The notes under the pieces: generated by a model
Told to the model about the DNA's origin: nothing
Databases searched by the model: none
Seen by the model: the letters and a program-made list of their open reading frames with translations, nothing else
In this document: piece after piece, positions 15,035-22,492 of the stretch
How the letters are laid out: every line of letters begins with the position of its first letter
Numbering within the stretch: the first letter of the stretch is position 1
Position numbers and translations under genes: made by a program
Source of the DNA: Pyrodictium delaneyi
GTDB lineage: Archaea > Thermoproteota > Thermoprotei_A > Sulfolobales > Pyrodictiaceae
Direction of reading: 5' to 3'
Length of the DNA stretch: 27,847 nucleotides
Assembly (NCBI GenBank): GCA_015661645.1
Contig: DQVR01000090.1
Coordinates: forward strand, 1-27,847

Positions 15035-15620
15035 CGGTGTAGTATACGGCATAAAACTCGCCGAGATGCTGCATGCCATAGGGCTGCTTGAGGCCATAGT
15101 ATATACGCGGAGCGCAGACCATGTAGCTAGAGAGGAAATGGGAGTAGCACTCACAGACTTGCTCAAGGCAATGAATACACGAATATACCGAGATGACGAG
15201 ATCGACGCCCCCTATGCTAGTAGCAGTAGGATACCCCTTGGAGGCATGGTAGTGGCGCCATGCAGTATGCGGACGCTCGCAGCCATAGCCCACGGGATAG
15301 CGGATAACCTTGTAACTCGCGCTGCTCTGTCCACGCTTAGGCTGCAGCGACGCCTCGTCTTGGTTGTACGTGAAACACCTCTAGGTGTAGCTGAGCTTCG
15401 TAATATGCTTCTAGCAGCTGAAAACGGCGCAGTAGTGCTTCCAGCATCACCAGCGTTCTACCATCAGCCTAAAACCATAGACGATATGGTGCGCTTCATA
15501 GTGGGTAAGGTGTTCGATGTCCTAGGGATAGAACATAGTCTCTATCACAAATGGCGTAGTGGCGACCAGGATAGTGATATCCCGGGAAAACCGCCTACGA
15601 AGCTAGAACGCCGCTTATAG
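14982..15620 (+). CDS. ubiX: Flavin prenyltransferase UbiX
   Basis: A 212-residue UbiX/Pad1 family flavoprotein. It prenylates reduced FMN to make prenyl-FMN, the cofactor of UbiD-type decarboxylases. Seen in sequence: V-G-I-T-G-A-S-G-V-V-Y-G near residue 12 (FMN phosphate site), S-S-R-I-P-L-G-G-M-V-V-A-P-C-S-M near 82, I-A-D-N-L-V-T-R-A-A, V-V-R-E-T-P-L-G near 128, and L-P-A-S-P-A-F-Y near 150. A charged tail of about 25 residues exceeds the usual family length. ATG 14982 has GGAGG about 9 bases before it and lies inside the end of the UbiE-like gene. No ubiD partner is visible in the window. Confidence 0.93.
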   Translation: MSQYSSRKKILVGITGASGVVYGIKLAEMLHAIGLLEAIVYTRSADHVAREEMGVALTDLLKAMNTRIYRDDEIDAPYASSSRIPLGGMVVAPCSMRTLAAIAHGIADNLVTRAALSTLRLQRRLVLVVRETPLGVAELRNMLLAAENGAVVLPASPAFYHQPKTIDDMVRFIVGKVFDVLGIEHSLYHKWRSGDQDSDIPGKPPTKLERRL

Positions 15621-15640
15621 CGGGTAATGGCCGGGTGGTG

Positions 15641-16066
15641 CTAGAGTATGTCCTCGTCTAGTCCGTAGCCTTTTCTCTTCATAAGTCTCTCGACACGTGA
15701 CATTGTCTCCTCTTCTGCAGCCAGCTCCTTTTCAAGGTCCTCTATCCTAGTCTCCTTTTGCTGCTTCTCCTTAGCGTAAAGGCACGTGCCATCGGGTAGG
15801 AGCGCCTTCAGCGTGCATGCAGCATATTGGCATGAGCCTCCTATGCACTCGTCGCCTATCCACCGGCAGTATGCCACGCGGTGCATCTTGCCATGGGAGG
15901 GCTTCCTCACTATTGTTAGTGCGTTGTTTAAGCACTTGAAGTGTGGACAGAGTGGATTGCACTTACCGTTAGGGAGGGGTAGCGGTCTCGGCTTTCCTGC
16001 TGGACCTCCCTTCTGTGGTCCTCTGCGCGGTGTTCTAGGAGGAGCACGCCCCCGGCGGTATGACAT
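15641..16066 (-). CDS. Cysteine-rich hypothetical protein with basic N-terminus and coiled-coil tail
   Basis: About 141 residues in three parts. Residues 1-33 are rich in R, P and G (repeated P-R and G-G-P). The middle, about 34-96, holds eight cysteines: C-N-P-L-C-P-H-F-K-C (C-X3-C-X4-C), then Y-C-R, D-E-C, G-S-C, A-A-C and G-T-C, a pattern that suggests bound zinc or an Fe-S cluster. The C-terminal 45 residues are a charged helix, likely a coiled coil. I prefer ATG 16066 because GAGGTGG lies just upstream; an ATG at 16081 would add five residues. Neighbours are ubiX (convergent) and endA upstream on the same strand. I do not recognise a named family. The basic tail and metal site hint at nucleic-acid binding, but that is only inference. 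Confidence 0.7.
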   Translation of the reverse strand: MSYRRGRAPPRTPRRGPQKGGPAGKPRPLPLPNGKCNPLCPHFKCLNNALTIVRKPSHGKMHRVAYCRWIGDECIGGSCQYAACTLKALLPDGTCLYAKEKQQKETRIEDLEKELAAEEETMSRVERLMKRKGYGLDEDIL

Positions 16067-16193
16067 ATCCTGCCACCTCATGCTGGGGATGCAGTGTTAA
16101 CAGCTAGTCCCAGCCCTGGACTCCTCATCCGCTAGCGCCCTCCGGCGAAAGAGTAGAGCTACGCCACGCTGTGTAGAAAGTTAGACTATCTTA

Positions 16194-16742
16194 TTAGGGC
16201 TTACTCCACTTAAACATCAGGTACCTTGTTGGAGCGTTTCCAGGCCCCGTTATAGCCAGTATGAAGGCCTTGCGGACGCTATGGCTAAGCCGCCCAGCGC
16301 GTATAATCTCTAATGGGTCTATCTTCTCGCCGGTCTCTATCACGTGGATGAGGTAGGGTGCATGGTCTATCCCAGGACCTTTCTCGTAGACAGCGAAATC
16401 AGCACCATACTTGAGCCCCGAGCGTGCAATGTAACCCTTATCACGTAGTTCTTTATACACCTTATATATAAGGTCGAACCTTGGTATGAGTTCGCGAGCG
16501 CGGGCAGCTAGCTCGTCGGGCGTGATATCGGCACCGTTCTCGTCTACTACTGACAAGAGCCCCTTCTCTGCCAGGTAAACAGCCTCGACAAGACCGAGTT
16601 CAAGAGGTGCGTTGAACTCTGCATCTCTAGGCTTGGGTATACCAAGCGGCTTACCGTAGAAGCCTAGTCTATATAGATCTCGCGCCTCCTCTGGATCAAA
16701 TACTATAACACGTAAACCGAGCAGTACGCCATGAAATGACAT
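16194..16742 (-). CDS. endA: tRNA-splicing endonuclease, catalytic subunit
   Basis: About 182 residues. It cuts bulge-helix-bulge motifs to remove introns from pre-tRNA and other RNAs. The C-terminal catalytic domain has the full triad: Tyr119 in A-V-Y-E-K-G-P-G, His127 in I-D-H-A-P-Y-L-I-H-V, and Lys158 in S-V-R-K-A-F. The N-terminal domain holds the R-L-G-F-Y-G-K-P-L-G segment. Size matches the alpha subunit of crenarchaeal heterotetrameric enzymes, which need a second non-catalytic subunit not seen here. ATG 16742 has AAGGTG 9 bases upstream; an in-frame GTG at 16754 would add four residues. It is on the same strand as the DUF47 gene upstream and the cysteine-rich gene downstream. Confidence 0.92.
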   Translation of the reverse strand: MSFHGVLLGLRVIVFDPEEARDLYRLGFYGKPLGIPKPRDAEFNAPLELGLVEAVYLAEKGLLSVVDENGADITPDELAARARELIPRFDLIYKVYKELRDKGYIARSGLKYGADFAVYEKGPGIDHAPYLIHVIETGEKIDPLEIIRAGRLSHSVRKAFILAITGPGNAPTRYLMFKWSKP

Positions 16743-16854
16743 GGTTGAGTGCACCTTGCAAGTGCAGCCGGCTACTGTGTAGGCAAAGTAGGCAAGGTAC
16801 TAGCAGCTTGTGGCTCCCCTAACGGGGAGGGAGGTAGAGATAGAAGCGCTAAGG

Positions 16855-17553
16855 TTAGTGCCGTGCAACACGATAGAGGGCTAAGAACTTGACGTTCTCG
16901 GCAGCGTCTCTAATAGTATCGGCAACATCTTCGATCATGTCAACGATGTCTCTTAACAGCATCAGTGCCACTAGGTCTTGGCGCAGCTCACGGTACATGG
17001 CGAATGTTAGCTGGCGGTATAGGTTGTCAACCTCATCCTCTATGCCGGTGACGAGCTGAGCTTCCTCGTAGCCTTTCTTAGGGCTCGAGCTGAGGGCCTG
17101 GATTGCCACTTCTAGACGCTCGAACTCTTTCTGTATACTCTCAGCTATTGATGTGAGTAGCTCAGCTATGGTAGCGCTTGTTATGTTAGTGTTAGATGCT
17201 AGAAGATAAGAACGGTAAGCTATACCCTCTGTCATCTGCGCTATATGGGTCAAGCCCAGGAACACGTCCTTGTATAGAGTACTCGTGTTAAGTAGGTCAC
17301 CCAAACGCGCTAGATACGTTAGGGCATCCTCCTTCATGGACTCTACGCGTTCCTTAGATTCTTTAATCCTTCTATGAATCTCCTTTAGCTTTTTGTCGTC
17401 TGCGCTGGTGAGAGCTGAGACTATTTCCTTCATACTCACAACGGTTTCGCTTAAAGCTCTTGTAATTCCTAAAAGTTGCTCATTCAGACTCTCTTCTGCT
17501 AGCGACTGTCGCCGCCGTCTCTCCATATCGTAGTCGTAGTATTCCTCGGCCAT
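16855..17553 (-). CDS. PhoU-like DUF47 family protein
   Basis: A 232-residue, entirely helical protein. Long amphipathic helices with heptad-like spacing, and the terminal segment D-I-V-D-M-I-E-D-V-A-D-T-I-R-D-A-A-E with its E/D-rich PhoU-like metal-binding face, fit the DUF47/PhoU family. These proteins are often encoded beside low-affinity phosphate transporters and are thought to modulate them. No phosphate transporter is present in this window, so the partner is elsewhere or the role differs. The ATG at 17551-17553 follows a GGGGTTGAG. It is divergent from the radical SAM gene at 17749, with about 195 bases between that hold no recognisable RNA gene. Confidence 0.78.
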   Translation of the reverse strand: MAEEYYDYDMERRRRQSLAEESLNEQLLGITRALSETVVSMKEIVSALTSADDKKLKEIHRRIKESKERVESMKEDALTYLARLGDLLNTSTLYKDVFLGLTHIAQMTEGIAYRSYLLASNTNITSATIAELLTSIAESIQKEFERLEVAIQALSSSPKKGYEEAQLVTGIEDEVDNLYRQLTFAMYRELRQDLVALMLLRDIVDMIEDVADTIRDAAENVKFLALYRVARH

Positions 17554-17748
17554 AGGCTCAACCCCGTGGCACCTCTAGCTTAGGATGGAGGTATTAGAAT
17601 AGTAATGCTGCTACTGTAGTGTACAGCATGTGCACCTATTATAGCCCCTAGAGTCTAGAGACTTGTATTACATGGCAATAGAACTTCTAGTTAAGCTCCT
17701 TTCGGGCGCTAATAGCACACTAACAATGGGCTAAGAGGGCATAGACTA

Positions 17749-19305
17749 ATGGAGGTATTAATAGTAGATGCCTTAGCACGAGGCAGTTACGGTAGACGTA
17801 TAGTAACAGTTGACGCTATCGGTGCTGGCCCCCGCACAGTGGCGGGTGTTTTAGAGAAACTGGGAGTAGGCGTTGAGCTAGTTACAGCCGAGACTCTGTT
17901 CGACAATCCTCACATAGTGAATCAATATGATGTATTAATGATAAGCGCCATGTCCATTGATGAAAGAACTGTGGCCAAAATAGTCAGAATGTGGCGTAGA
18001 AGGCATGGTAGAAAAGCAGTAATAGTAGGAGGCCCCATAGCATCGGATCCTGAATTTGTTGTACGTGTTGGAGCAGACATAGGTGTGCATGGGGAAGCTG
18101 AACCAGTAATAGAAAAGCTAGTAGAAGACGGCATAATCAGCGAGAGAGCGGTGGACTATGAGAGTCTGCACGGCTTGTGTGGAACAGCGTACGTCCAAAA
18201 CGGTAGACTTGTAATGAACAGAAGATGCCCTGTAATGTCCAGAAGAGTCTGGGAGAGATACCGCCCGAGCACACGGGTCATACGTGGCTATCCGCTATAC
18301 TGGGCAGCAAGGGTGTATGTTGAAGCCGTACGTGGGTGTAGTAATTACATGATACCAGACCTAGCCAGTATTCTCCCAGAGGAGCTGCTGCCGGAGAAAC
18401 CTGTACCAGGCTGCGCATACTGTAGCGTCATCCCGCTATGGGGCTATGCAAGGAGCCGCAGCATAGACCACGTATACCAGGAGGTTAAGGAACTCATAGA
18501 ACAAGGTGTTCGTCGTATAGTGTTAAGCGGGCCAGACTTCCTAGACTATGGTCGCGACTGGCTTGTTGAGCCCAAACCCCTAGTAGATCCTAGGAGTCCT
18601 GGCCCAAACATAGAGGCTATACGCAAGCTACTCAGAAGACTAGCATCCATACCAGAAGTATCAGCAGGAGAAGCAGTAGTAATGGTTGAGAACATTAAGC
18701 CAAGCCTGGTGACTGAAGAGGCTGCAGAAGTACTAGGCAAGTATCTTCGCGGAACACCAGTACACATAGGCGCGGAAACGGGGGACGCAAGACTGCTAGA
18801 GGCACTGGGCAGACCGGTAACTATACGCGAAACAATAGAAGCCGTGAAGAGGCTGAAGAGACACGGCATTAGACCGTATGTCTACATAATGTACTGCCTT
18901 CCCGGCGAGACAACTAGAACTATAAAAAAGACTGTAAACCTTATGGAGACCCTATACCGTGTTGGCGCAGAGAAAATAACTGCCTATCGCTTTATGCCGC
19001 TACCATTATCAGCCCTAGAGAAGCTAATGAAGACAAAGATTCCGTGTACGCTAAATCATCCGGTAAAATTAAAGGCTATAGAGATAAATAAGCGTGCAAA
19101 GAAGAGGATGATAGGTACTATAGTACGCGTCATTATAGTAGGCAAGCACCCAAAGCTCTCGAAGTGGATAGGATATCCAATAAAACACGGTCCTGTTGTA
19201 GCTGTGGACGGTTCTGGTCTGCGTGAGCAGGAGATCGTAGACGTGAGGATAACAGACGTAAAATCCGACAGAATTGTTGAAGGTATAGTAATACGAAGAC
19301 GATGA
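17749..19305 (+). CDS. Radical SAM protein with B12-binding-like N-terminus and TRAM-like C-terminus
   Basis: A 518-residue protein. Residues 1-125 look like a B12-binding-type Rossmann domain (D-V-L-M-I-S-A-M-S, A-V-I-V-G-G-P-I-A-S-D-P, G-E-A-E-P), but the cobalamin motif D-x-H-x-x-G is not visible. The radical SAM core starts near residue 188. Its cysteines are C197, C222 and C225 (R-G-C then P-G-C-A-Y-C), that is C-X24-C-X2-C instead of C-X3-C-X2-C. Later core features are H-I-G-A-E-T-G-D and P-Y-V-Y-I-M-Y-C-L-P-G-E-T. Residues about 450-518 form a strand-rich region resembling the TRAM RNA-binding domain of methylthiotransferases. This suggests RNA (perhaps tRNA) modification, but the substrate is unknown. 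It is divergent from DUF47 and alone on its strand. Confidence 0.8.
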   Translation: MEVLIVDALARGSYGRRIVTVDAIGAGPRTVAGVLEKLGVGVELVTAETLFDNPHIVNQYDVLMISAMSIDERTVAKIVRMWRRRHGRKAVIVGGPIASDPEFVVRVGADIGVHGEAEPVIEKLVEDGIISERAVDYESLHGLCGTAYVQNGRLVMNRRCPVMSRRVWERYRPSTRVIRGYPLYWAARVYVEAVRGCSNYMIPDLASILPEELLPEKPVPGCAYCSVIPLWGYARSRSIDHVYQEVKELIEQGVRRIVLSGPDFLDYGRDWLVEPKPLVDPRSPGPNIEAIRKLLRRLASIPEVSAGEAVVMVENIKPSLVTEEAAEVLGKYLRGTPVHIGAETGDARLLEALGRPVTIRETIEAVKRLKRHGIRPYVYIMYCLPGETTRTIKKTVNLMETLYRVGAEKITAYRFMPLPLSALEKLMKTKIPCTLNHPVKLKAIEINKRAKKRMIGTIVRVIIVGKHPKLSKWIGYPIKHGPVVAVDGSGLREQEIVDVRITDVKSDRIVEGIVIRRR

Positions 19306-19404
19306 CAGGCTGAGTGCGCGTTACTTATTGTGTTTGATGCTGTACAGCCATGTCGAGCCTTTACAGCAGTAGAGTAGGATAATAGTATGAATATTTAATA
19401 CTCA

Positions 19405-19842
19405 CTAATAATATTTATCAACTATGTACTGTAGTTTCTCGACAAGCTCGTCTATCTGGTTTAGGTCATCCTCGATCAAGCCACGGTTTTCTTCTAGGAG
19501 TCGTGCACCACGCCGAGCAAGTATCAAAGCCTTATTTAGCAGATCTCGTTCATACTCCATACCCACTATTATCATGTATTCGCTGAGTGTAGCTATATTG
19601 TCTCTGACCTCTGCAATTGTAGAGTCTAAGTCTATAGCACCGTTGAGGCTATTTACAAGACGCTGGCGCAGAACGCGCAGACGGCGTATATAGCTGAGTA
19701 CTAGTGTTTGCAATTCTTCATCTTCTATATCCTTACGCAGCCTAACTAGGGCTCGATTTAGCGACTTTACTATACGTGCATGCTTGTCAGTTACATCTTC
19801 TAGTGTACGCAGTAGCCTATATGGATCCACACTCTCTGGCAT
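19405..19842 (-). CDS. Helical hypothetical protein
   Basis: A 145-residue protein made of long amphipathic helices with abundant L, R, E and I in heptad-like spacing (for example L-V-L-S-Y-I-R-R-L-R-V-L-R-Q-R-L near residue 50). It has no cysteines and no signal peptide, and is likely a helical bundle or coiled coil. ATG 19842 has GGGTGA upstream, and a TATA box on the minus strand lies at 19872-19880, which supports an independent short-leader transcript. It is convergent with the radical SAM gene, whose stop is 100 bases away. I do not recognise a family. Confidence 0.65.
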   Translation of the reverse strand: MPESVDPYRLLRTLEDVTDKHARIVKSLNRALVRLRKDIEDEELQTLVLSYIRRLRVLRQRLVNSLNGAIDLDSTIAEVRDNIATLSEYMIIVGMEYERDLLNKALILARRGARLLEENRGLIEDDLNQIDELVEKLQYIVDKYY

Positions 19843-19871
19843 ATTAGCTTCACCCTAGCTTCCACTCGGCC

Positions 19872-19880
19872 GATAAATAG
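19872..19880 (-). promoter_or_regulatory. TATA box of the 19405-19842 gene
   Basis: On the minus strand CTATTTATC lies with its centre about 34 bases before the ATG at 19842, which would start transcription roughly 8-10 bases upstream of the start codon. Confidence 0.45.
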
Positions 19881-20122
19881 GCACAGCCATTAGAACTGTT
19901 ATACTCTGGTACTCTCATGCTCTCTAGTTAGTTAATGCCCTCTTAAGTATGTTAGAGTGGTCCCATGACAAGACTCCTGGAATAAATAATTATCCTAGTA
20001 GTGAGGCTAGAGGCTTATATTTAGCAAGCAGACGTAGCGGTATGGTATGAGCTTGAAGCAGTAAACCTGCACATACAACCATTAGCAAAAACCTAGGACT
20101 ACTTGATTTCGTGCGTAGATGA

Positions 20123-20503
20123 TTAGGCTTTAATAGTCCTTACAGTCACTATGGTGTTGTCTGAGACACCGTACTCTGGTAGCTTAGATCCATTAACCCA
20201 TACCTCGTTCGGTGGAACATTCTCGTCCTTTTCCACACGGTAACGGAACTTGTGCCGATGAGCAACTACTACTTCTATGTACGCTCCCTCGCCTATCTCC
20301 TTGAGGAGATCAGGGCTGACCTTAGCTATGCCCTCCTTTATCTCGTCGTGAAAGCGTAGCCTCACCCTGCGTTCGCGCTGCTTTTTCTCTTTGCCAAGTA
20401 ACTGGGATGCAGGAGGGATCATGGCTAGTGCACTGCGAACGTCTATCTTCTTACGGGGGAGTTCCTCCCGCTGCTCTTGTTTCTTAGCCTCCTCAGCGCT
20501 CAT
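20123..20503 (-). CDS. Small basic hypothetical protein with beta-barrel-like C-terminus
   Basis: A 126-residue protein. Residues 1-45 are charged and probably disordered (K-K-Q-E-Q-R-E-E, K-E-K-K-Q-R-E-R-R). Residues 45-126 are alternating strands: V-R-L-R-F-H-D-E-I-K-E-G, I-A-K-V-S-P-D-L-L-K-E-I-G-E-G-A-Y-I-E-V-V-V, H-K-F-R-Y-R-V, and N-T-I-V-T-V-R-T. The pattern resembles a small double-psi or cradle-loop barrel, but I do not recognise a named family. It is downstream of glyS on the same strand (gap 134 bases) and could be co-transcribed with it. The 280-base gap below it (19843-20122) holds no gene I can support. Confidence 0.65.
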   Translation of the reverse strand: MSAEEAKKQEQREELPRKKIDVRSALAMIPPASQLLGKEKKQRERRVRLRFHDEIKEGIAKVSPDLLKEIGEGAYIEVVVAHRHKFRYRVEKDENVPPNEVWVNGSKLPEYGVSDNTIVTVRTIKA

Positions 20504-20637
20504 AGAGTCTTGTCCCTCCAGGTTAAGAAATAGCAGGGATGTAGCCAGGATTAATAGCTGCTGTTACTTATGGCCGTACCACCATGGAGTCTTAGGTATA
20601 ATGTAGGGCTGAGGCAGGTAATATGGTGCTTGATGGC

Positions 20638-22419
20638 TCACTTTATGGGTGTGCCAAGCTCGCTTATGTCGGTGCCCTCAAGGAACATCCTTAGCGCATC
20701 AACTACGCGGTCTACGGGGATACGTACCTGCCTCCACGTATCCCTATCTCTTAGTGTTACAGTATTGTCTTCTAGTGTCTGGTAGTCCACTGTTATGGCC
20801 GCAGGTACGCCTATCTCGTCTACACGTGCATACCTGCGGCCTATACTGCCGTCGTCGTCGTAGATAGCGTACATACCGCTCTCTAGTATCTTCCGCCATA
20901 TAGATCTGGCGACTCTCATCAGCTTTTCGTCCCGGACTATCGGGAATACAGCAGCCTCTATGGGTGCTATACGTCTGGGTACACGGAGCACTACGCGGCC
21001 ATCCTTTTCGGAGTACGCGTAGTCGAGTGTGACGAAGAGCAGCCTCTCTACACCGAATGAAGGCTCGGCCACGTGTGGAATGAAGCGCTTGCCGCTAATC
21101 TTCTCTACCTTCTCCACTATCTTCACGTGCTCTGCTGGTATCTGCACGCCGGCTACCTCTATGAAGCCCTTCTCGCGTATCTCCCTCTCTACTTTGCTAG
21201 GGTCAAGGGCCTGCGCCGCCTCTAGGATCTCTTTTGCACGCTGACGGAAAATCCTGCCAACCCAGGCACGGTTGATCATTACCATCTTCTTCTTTACCAT
21301 CTTAGGCTCCTTAAACTGCTTGAATACACGGAGGTCCTGGCCACTATACTTCATGTGTCTGCTTAGATCATAATCCGTCCTGTAGGCATGGCCCGAGACT
21401 TCTACCCAGCCTAGCCTACTGACCCTAACTAGCTGGTCGAATGTCTGAGCAGCATAATGTGCCCGCTCCTCTGGCGCCTTTTCTTCAAAGTACGTGTTTT
21501 CGTATGGAACGCCGAGCTCCATTATGAAGTCGCGTGCTACGGCCATCCAGTAGGCAAGCCACGGCGTGACTATGATGCCCTCCTCTATTGCCTCGCGTAC
21601 TCCGTACTCCTCTGGCTTATCTGCACCCTTTGCCTTAGCGTCGGCGCGCAGGATGCGTAGCTTCCGGCGGTCTACCTTGTCTAGAAGTTCTTCGAGCACG
21701 TCCCCATGCCATGGATCTTCAGGGTCAAAGAAGAACTCCATCTCAGCTATAGTGAACTCTCTCAAGCGAACCATACCCTGTCTAGGCGATATCTCGTTAC
21801 GTGCAACGCGGCCTATCTGGGCTATGCCCAGTGGCAGCTTTTGCCTAGCCACCTCATAGACTCTCTTGAATGCTACAAACATTCCTTGAGCTGTCTCAGG
21901 GCGTAGGTAGCCCACATTCTCGCTGTATGGGCCTATAGTGGTCTTGAAAAGTAGGTTGAAAGTCTTAACCTCGCCTAGAGGGCCACCGCATACCGGACAA
22001 GATATGCCGTGCTCACGTAGTATCCTTGTCATCTCTTCTAGGCTAAGCCCCTCGGCCCGTATGCCTGTCTTCTCTTCGATCAAGTGGTCTGCTCTGAACT
22101 TCCTGTGGCAGCGCAGACACTCCACTATAGGGTCGGTGAAGTGCTCTAGATGCCCACTCGCCTCGAATACCCTTGCGGGCGCTATGACGGGGGTTTCTAT
22201 CTCAACAACGATGTGGCTATGACGACGTATAAAGTAGTCGCGCCAGAGCGCTATTATCTTGTCCTTCAGCCTGGCGCCGAGCGGGCCCAGGTCGTAGAAA
22301 CCGGCGACACCACCGTAGATCTCGTAGCTCGGCCAGAAGAAGCCCCTCCTCTTGGCCAGCTCCATTACCTTCTCGTAGCGGTCCTCGCTGGCTACAGAAC
22401 TTGAGCCCATGGCCCGCAT
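20638..22419 (-). CDS. glyS: Glycyl-tRNA synthetase, archaeal/eukaryotic alpha2 type
   Basis: A 593-residue class II synthetase that charges tRNA-Gly. Seen in order: R-R-G-F-F-W-P-S-Y-E-I-Y-G-G-V-A-G-F-Y-D near residue 24; motif 1 region through E-A-S-G-H-L-E-H-F; a zinc-binding insertion with C101-X2-C104 and C141-X2-C144; Y-L-R-P-E-T-A-Q-G near 171; motif 2 R-N-E-I-S-P-R-Q-G; the anticodon-binding domain from about residue 480 (A-V-F-P-I-V). ATG 22419 opens the frame and ATG 22410 is three codons later. A TATA element at 22446-22458 is close enough that the mRNA may be nearly leaderless. It is divergent from agmatinase. Confidence 0.96.
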   Translation of the reverse strand: MRAMGSSSVASEDRYEKVMELAKRRGFFWPSYEIYGGVAGFYDLGPLGARLKDKIIALWRDYFIRRHSHIVVEIETPVIAPARVFEASGHLEHFTDPIVECLRCHRKFRADHLIEEKTGIRAEGLSLEEMTRILREHGISCPVCGGPLGEVKTFNLLFKTTIGPYSENVGYLRPETAQGMFVAFKRVYEVARQKLPLGIAQIGRVARNEISPRQGMVRLREFTIAEMEFFFDPEDPWHGDVLEELLDKVDRRKLRILRADAKAKGADKPEEYGVREAIEEGIIVTPWLAYWMAVARDFIMELGVPYENTYFEEKAPEERAHYAAQTFDQLVRVSRLGWVEVSGHAYRTDYDLSRHMKYSGQDLRVFKQFKEPKMVKKKMVMINRAWVGRIFRQRAKEILEAAQALDPSKVEREIREKGFIEVAGVQIPAEHVKIVEKVEKISGKRFIPHVAEPSFGVERLLFVTLDYAYSEKDGRVVLRVPRRIAPIEAAVFPIVRDEKLMRVARSIWRKILESGMYAIYDDDGSIGRRYARVDEIGVPAAITVDYQTLEDNTVTLRDRDTWRQVRIPVDRVVDALRMFLEGTDISELGTPIK

Positions 22420-22445
22420 CCTCGAACCAGGGAGCCGCTGCAGGG

Positions 22446-22458
22446 AGTATTATACTAT
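22446..22458. promoter_or_regulatory. Shared TATA dyad between glyS and agmatinase
   Basis: AGTATTATACTAT is nearly palindromic. Its centre lies about 33 bases from the glyS ATG (22419) and about 41 bases from the agmatinase ATG (22493), which fits a near-leaderless glyS mRNA and a leader of about 15 bases for agmatinase. Two-way use is inferred from position. Confidence 0.45.
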
Positions 22459-22492
22459 CCCGGTCCTAGCATCTTCACTCGGGCGAAGAGCC

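Noticed and set aside
17554..17748. Possible RNA gene between the DUF47 and radical SAM genes
   Set aside because: No tRNA arms, C/D boxes or strong hairpin were found; a short CTAGAG direct repeat near 17648 looks fortuitous.
19843..20122. Possible small gene in the 280-base gap
   Set aside because: Short frames here have no ribosome-binding site and stop within a few codons; only TATA-like AT-rich patches and one hairpin remain.
21566..21859. Plus-strand frame of 97 codons inside glyS
   Set aside because: It is antisense to the catalytic core of glycyl-tRNA synthetase.
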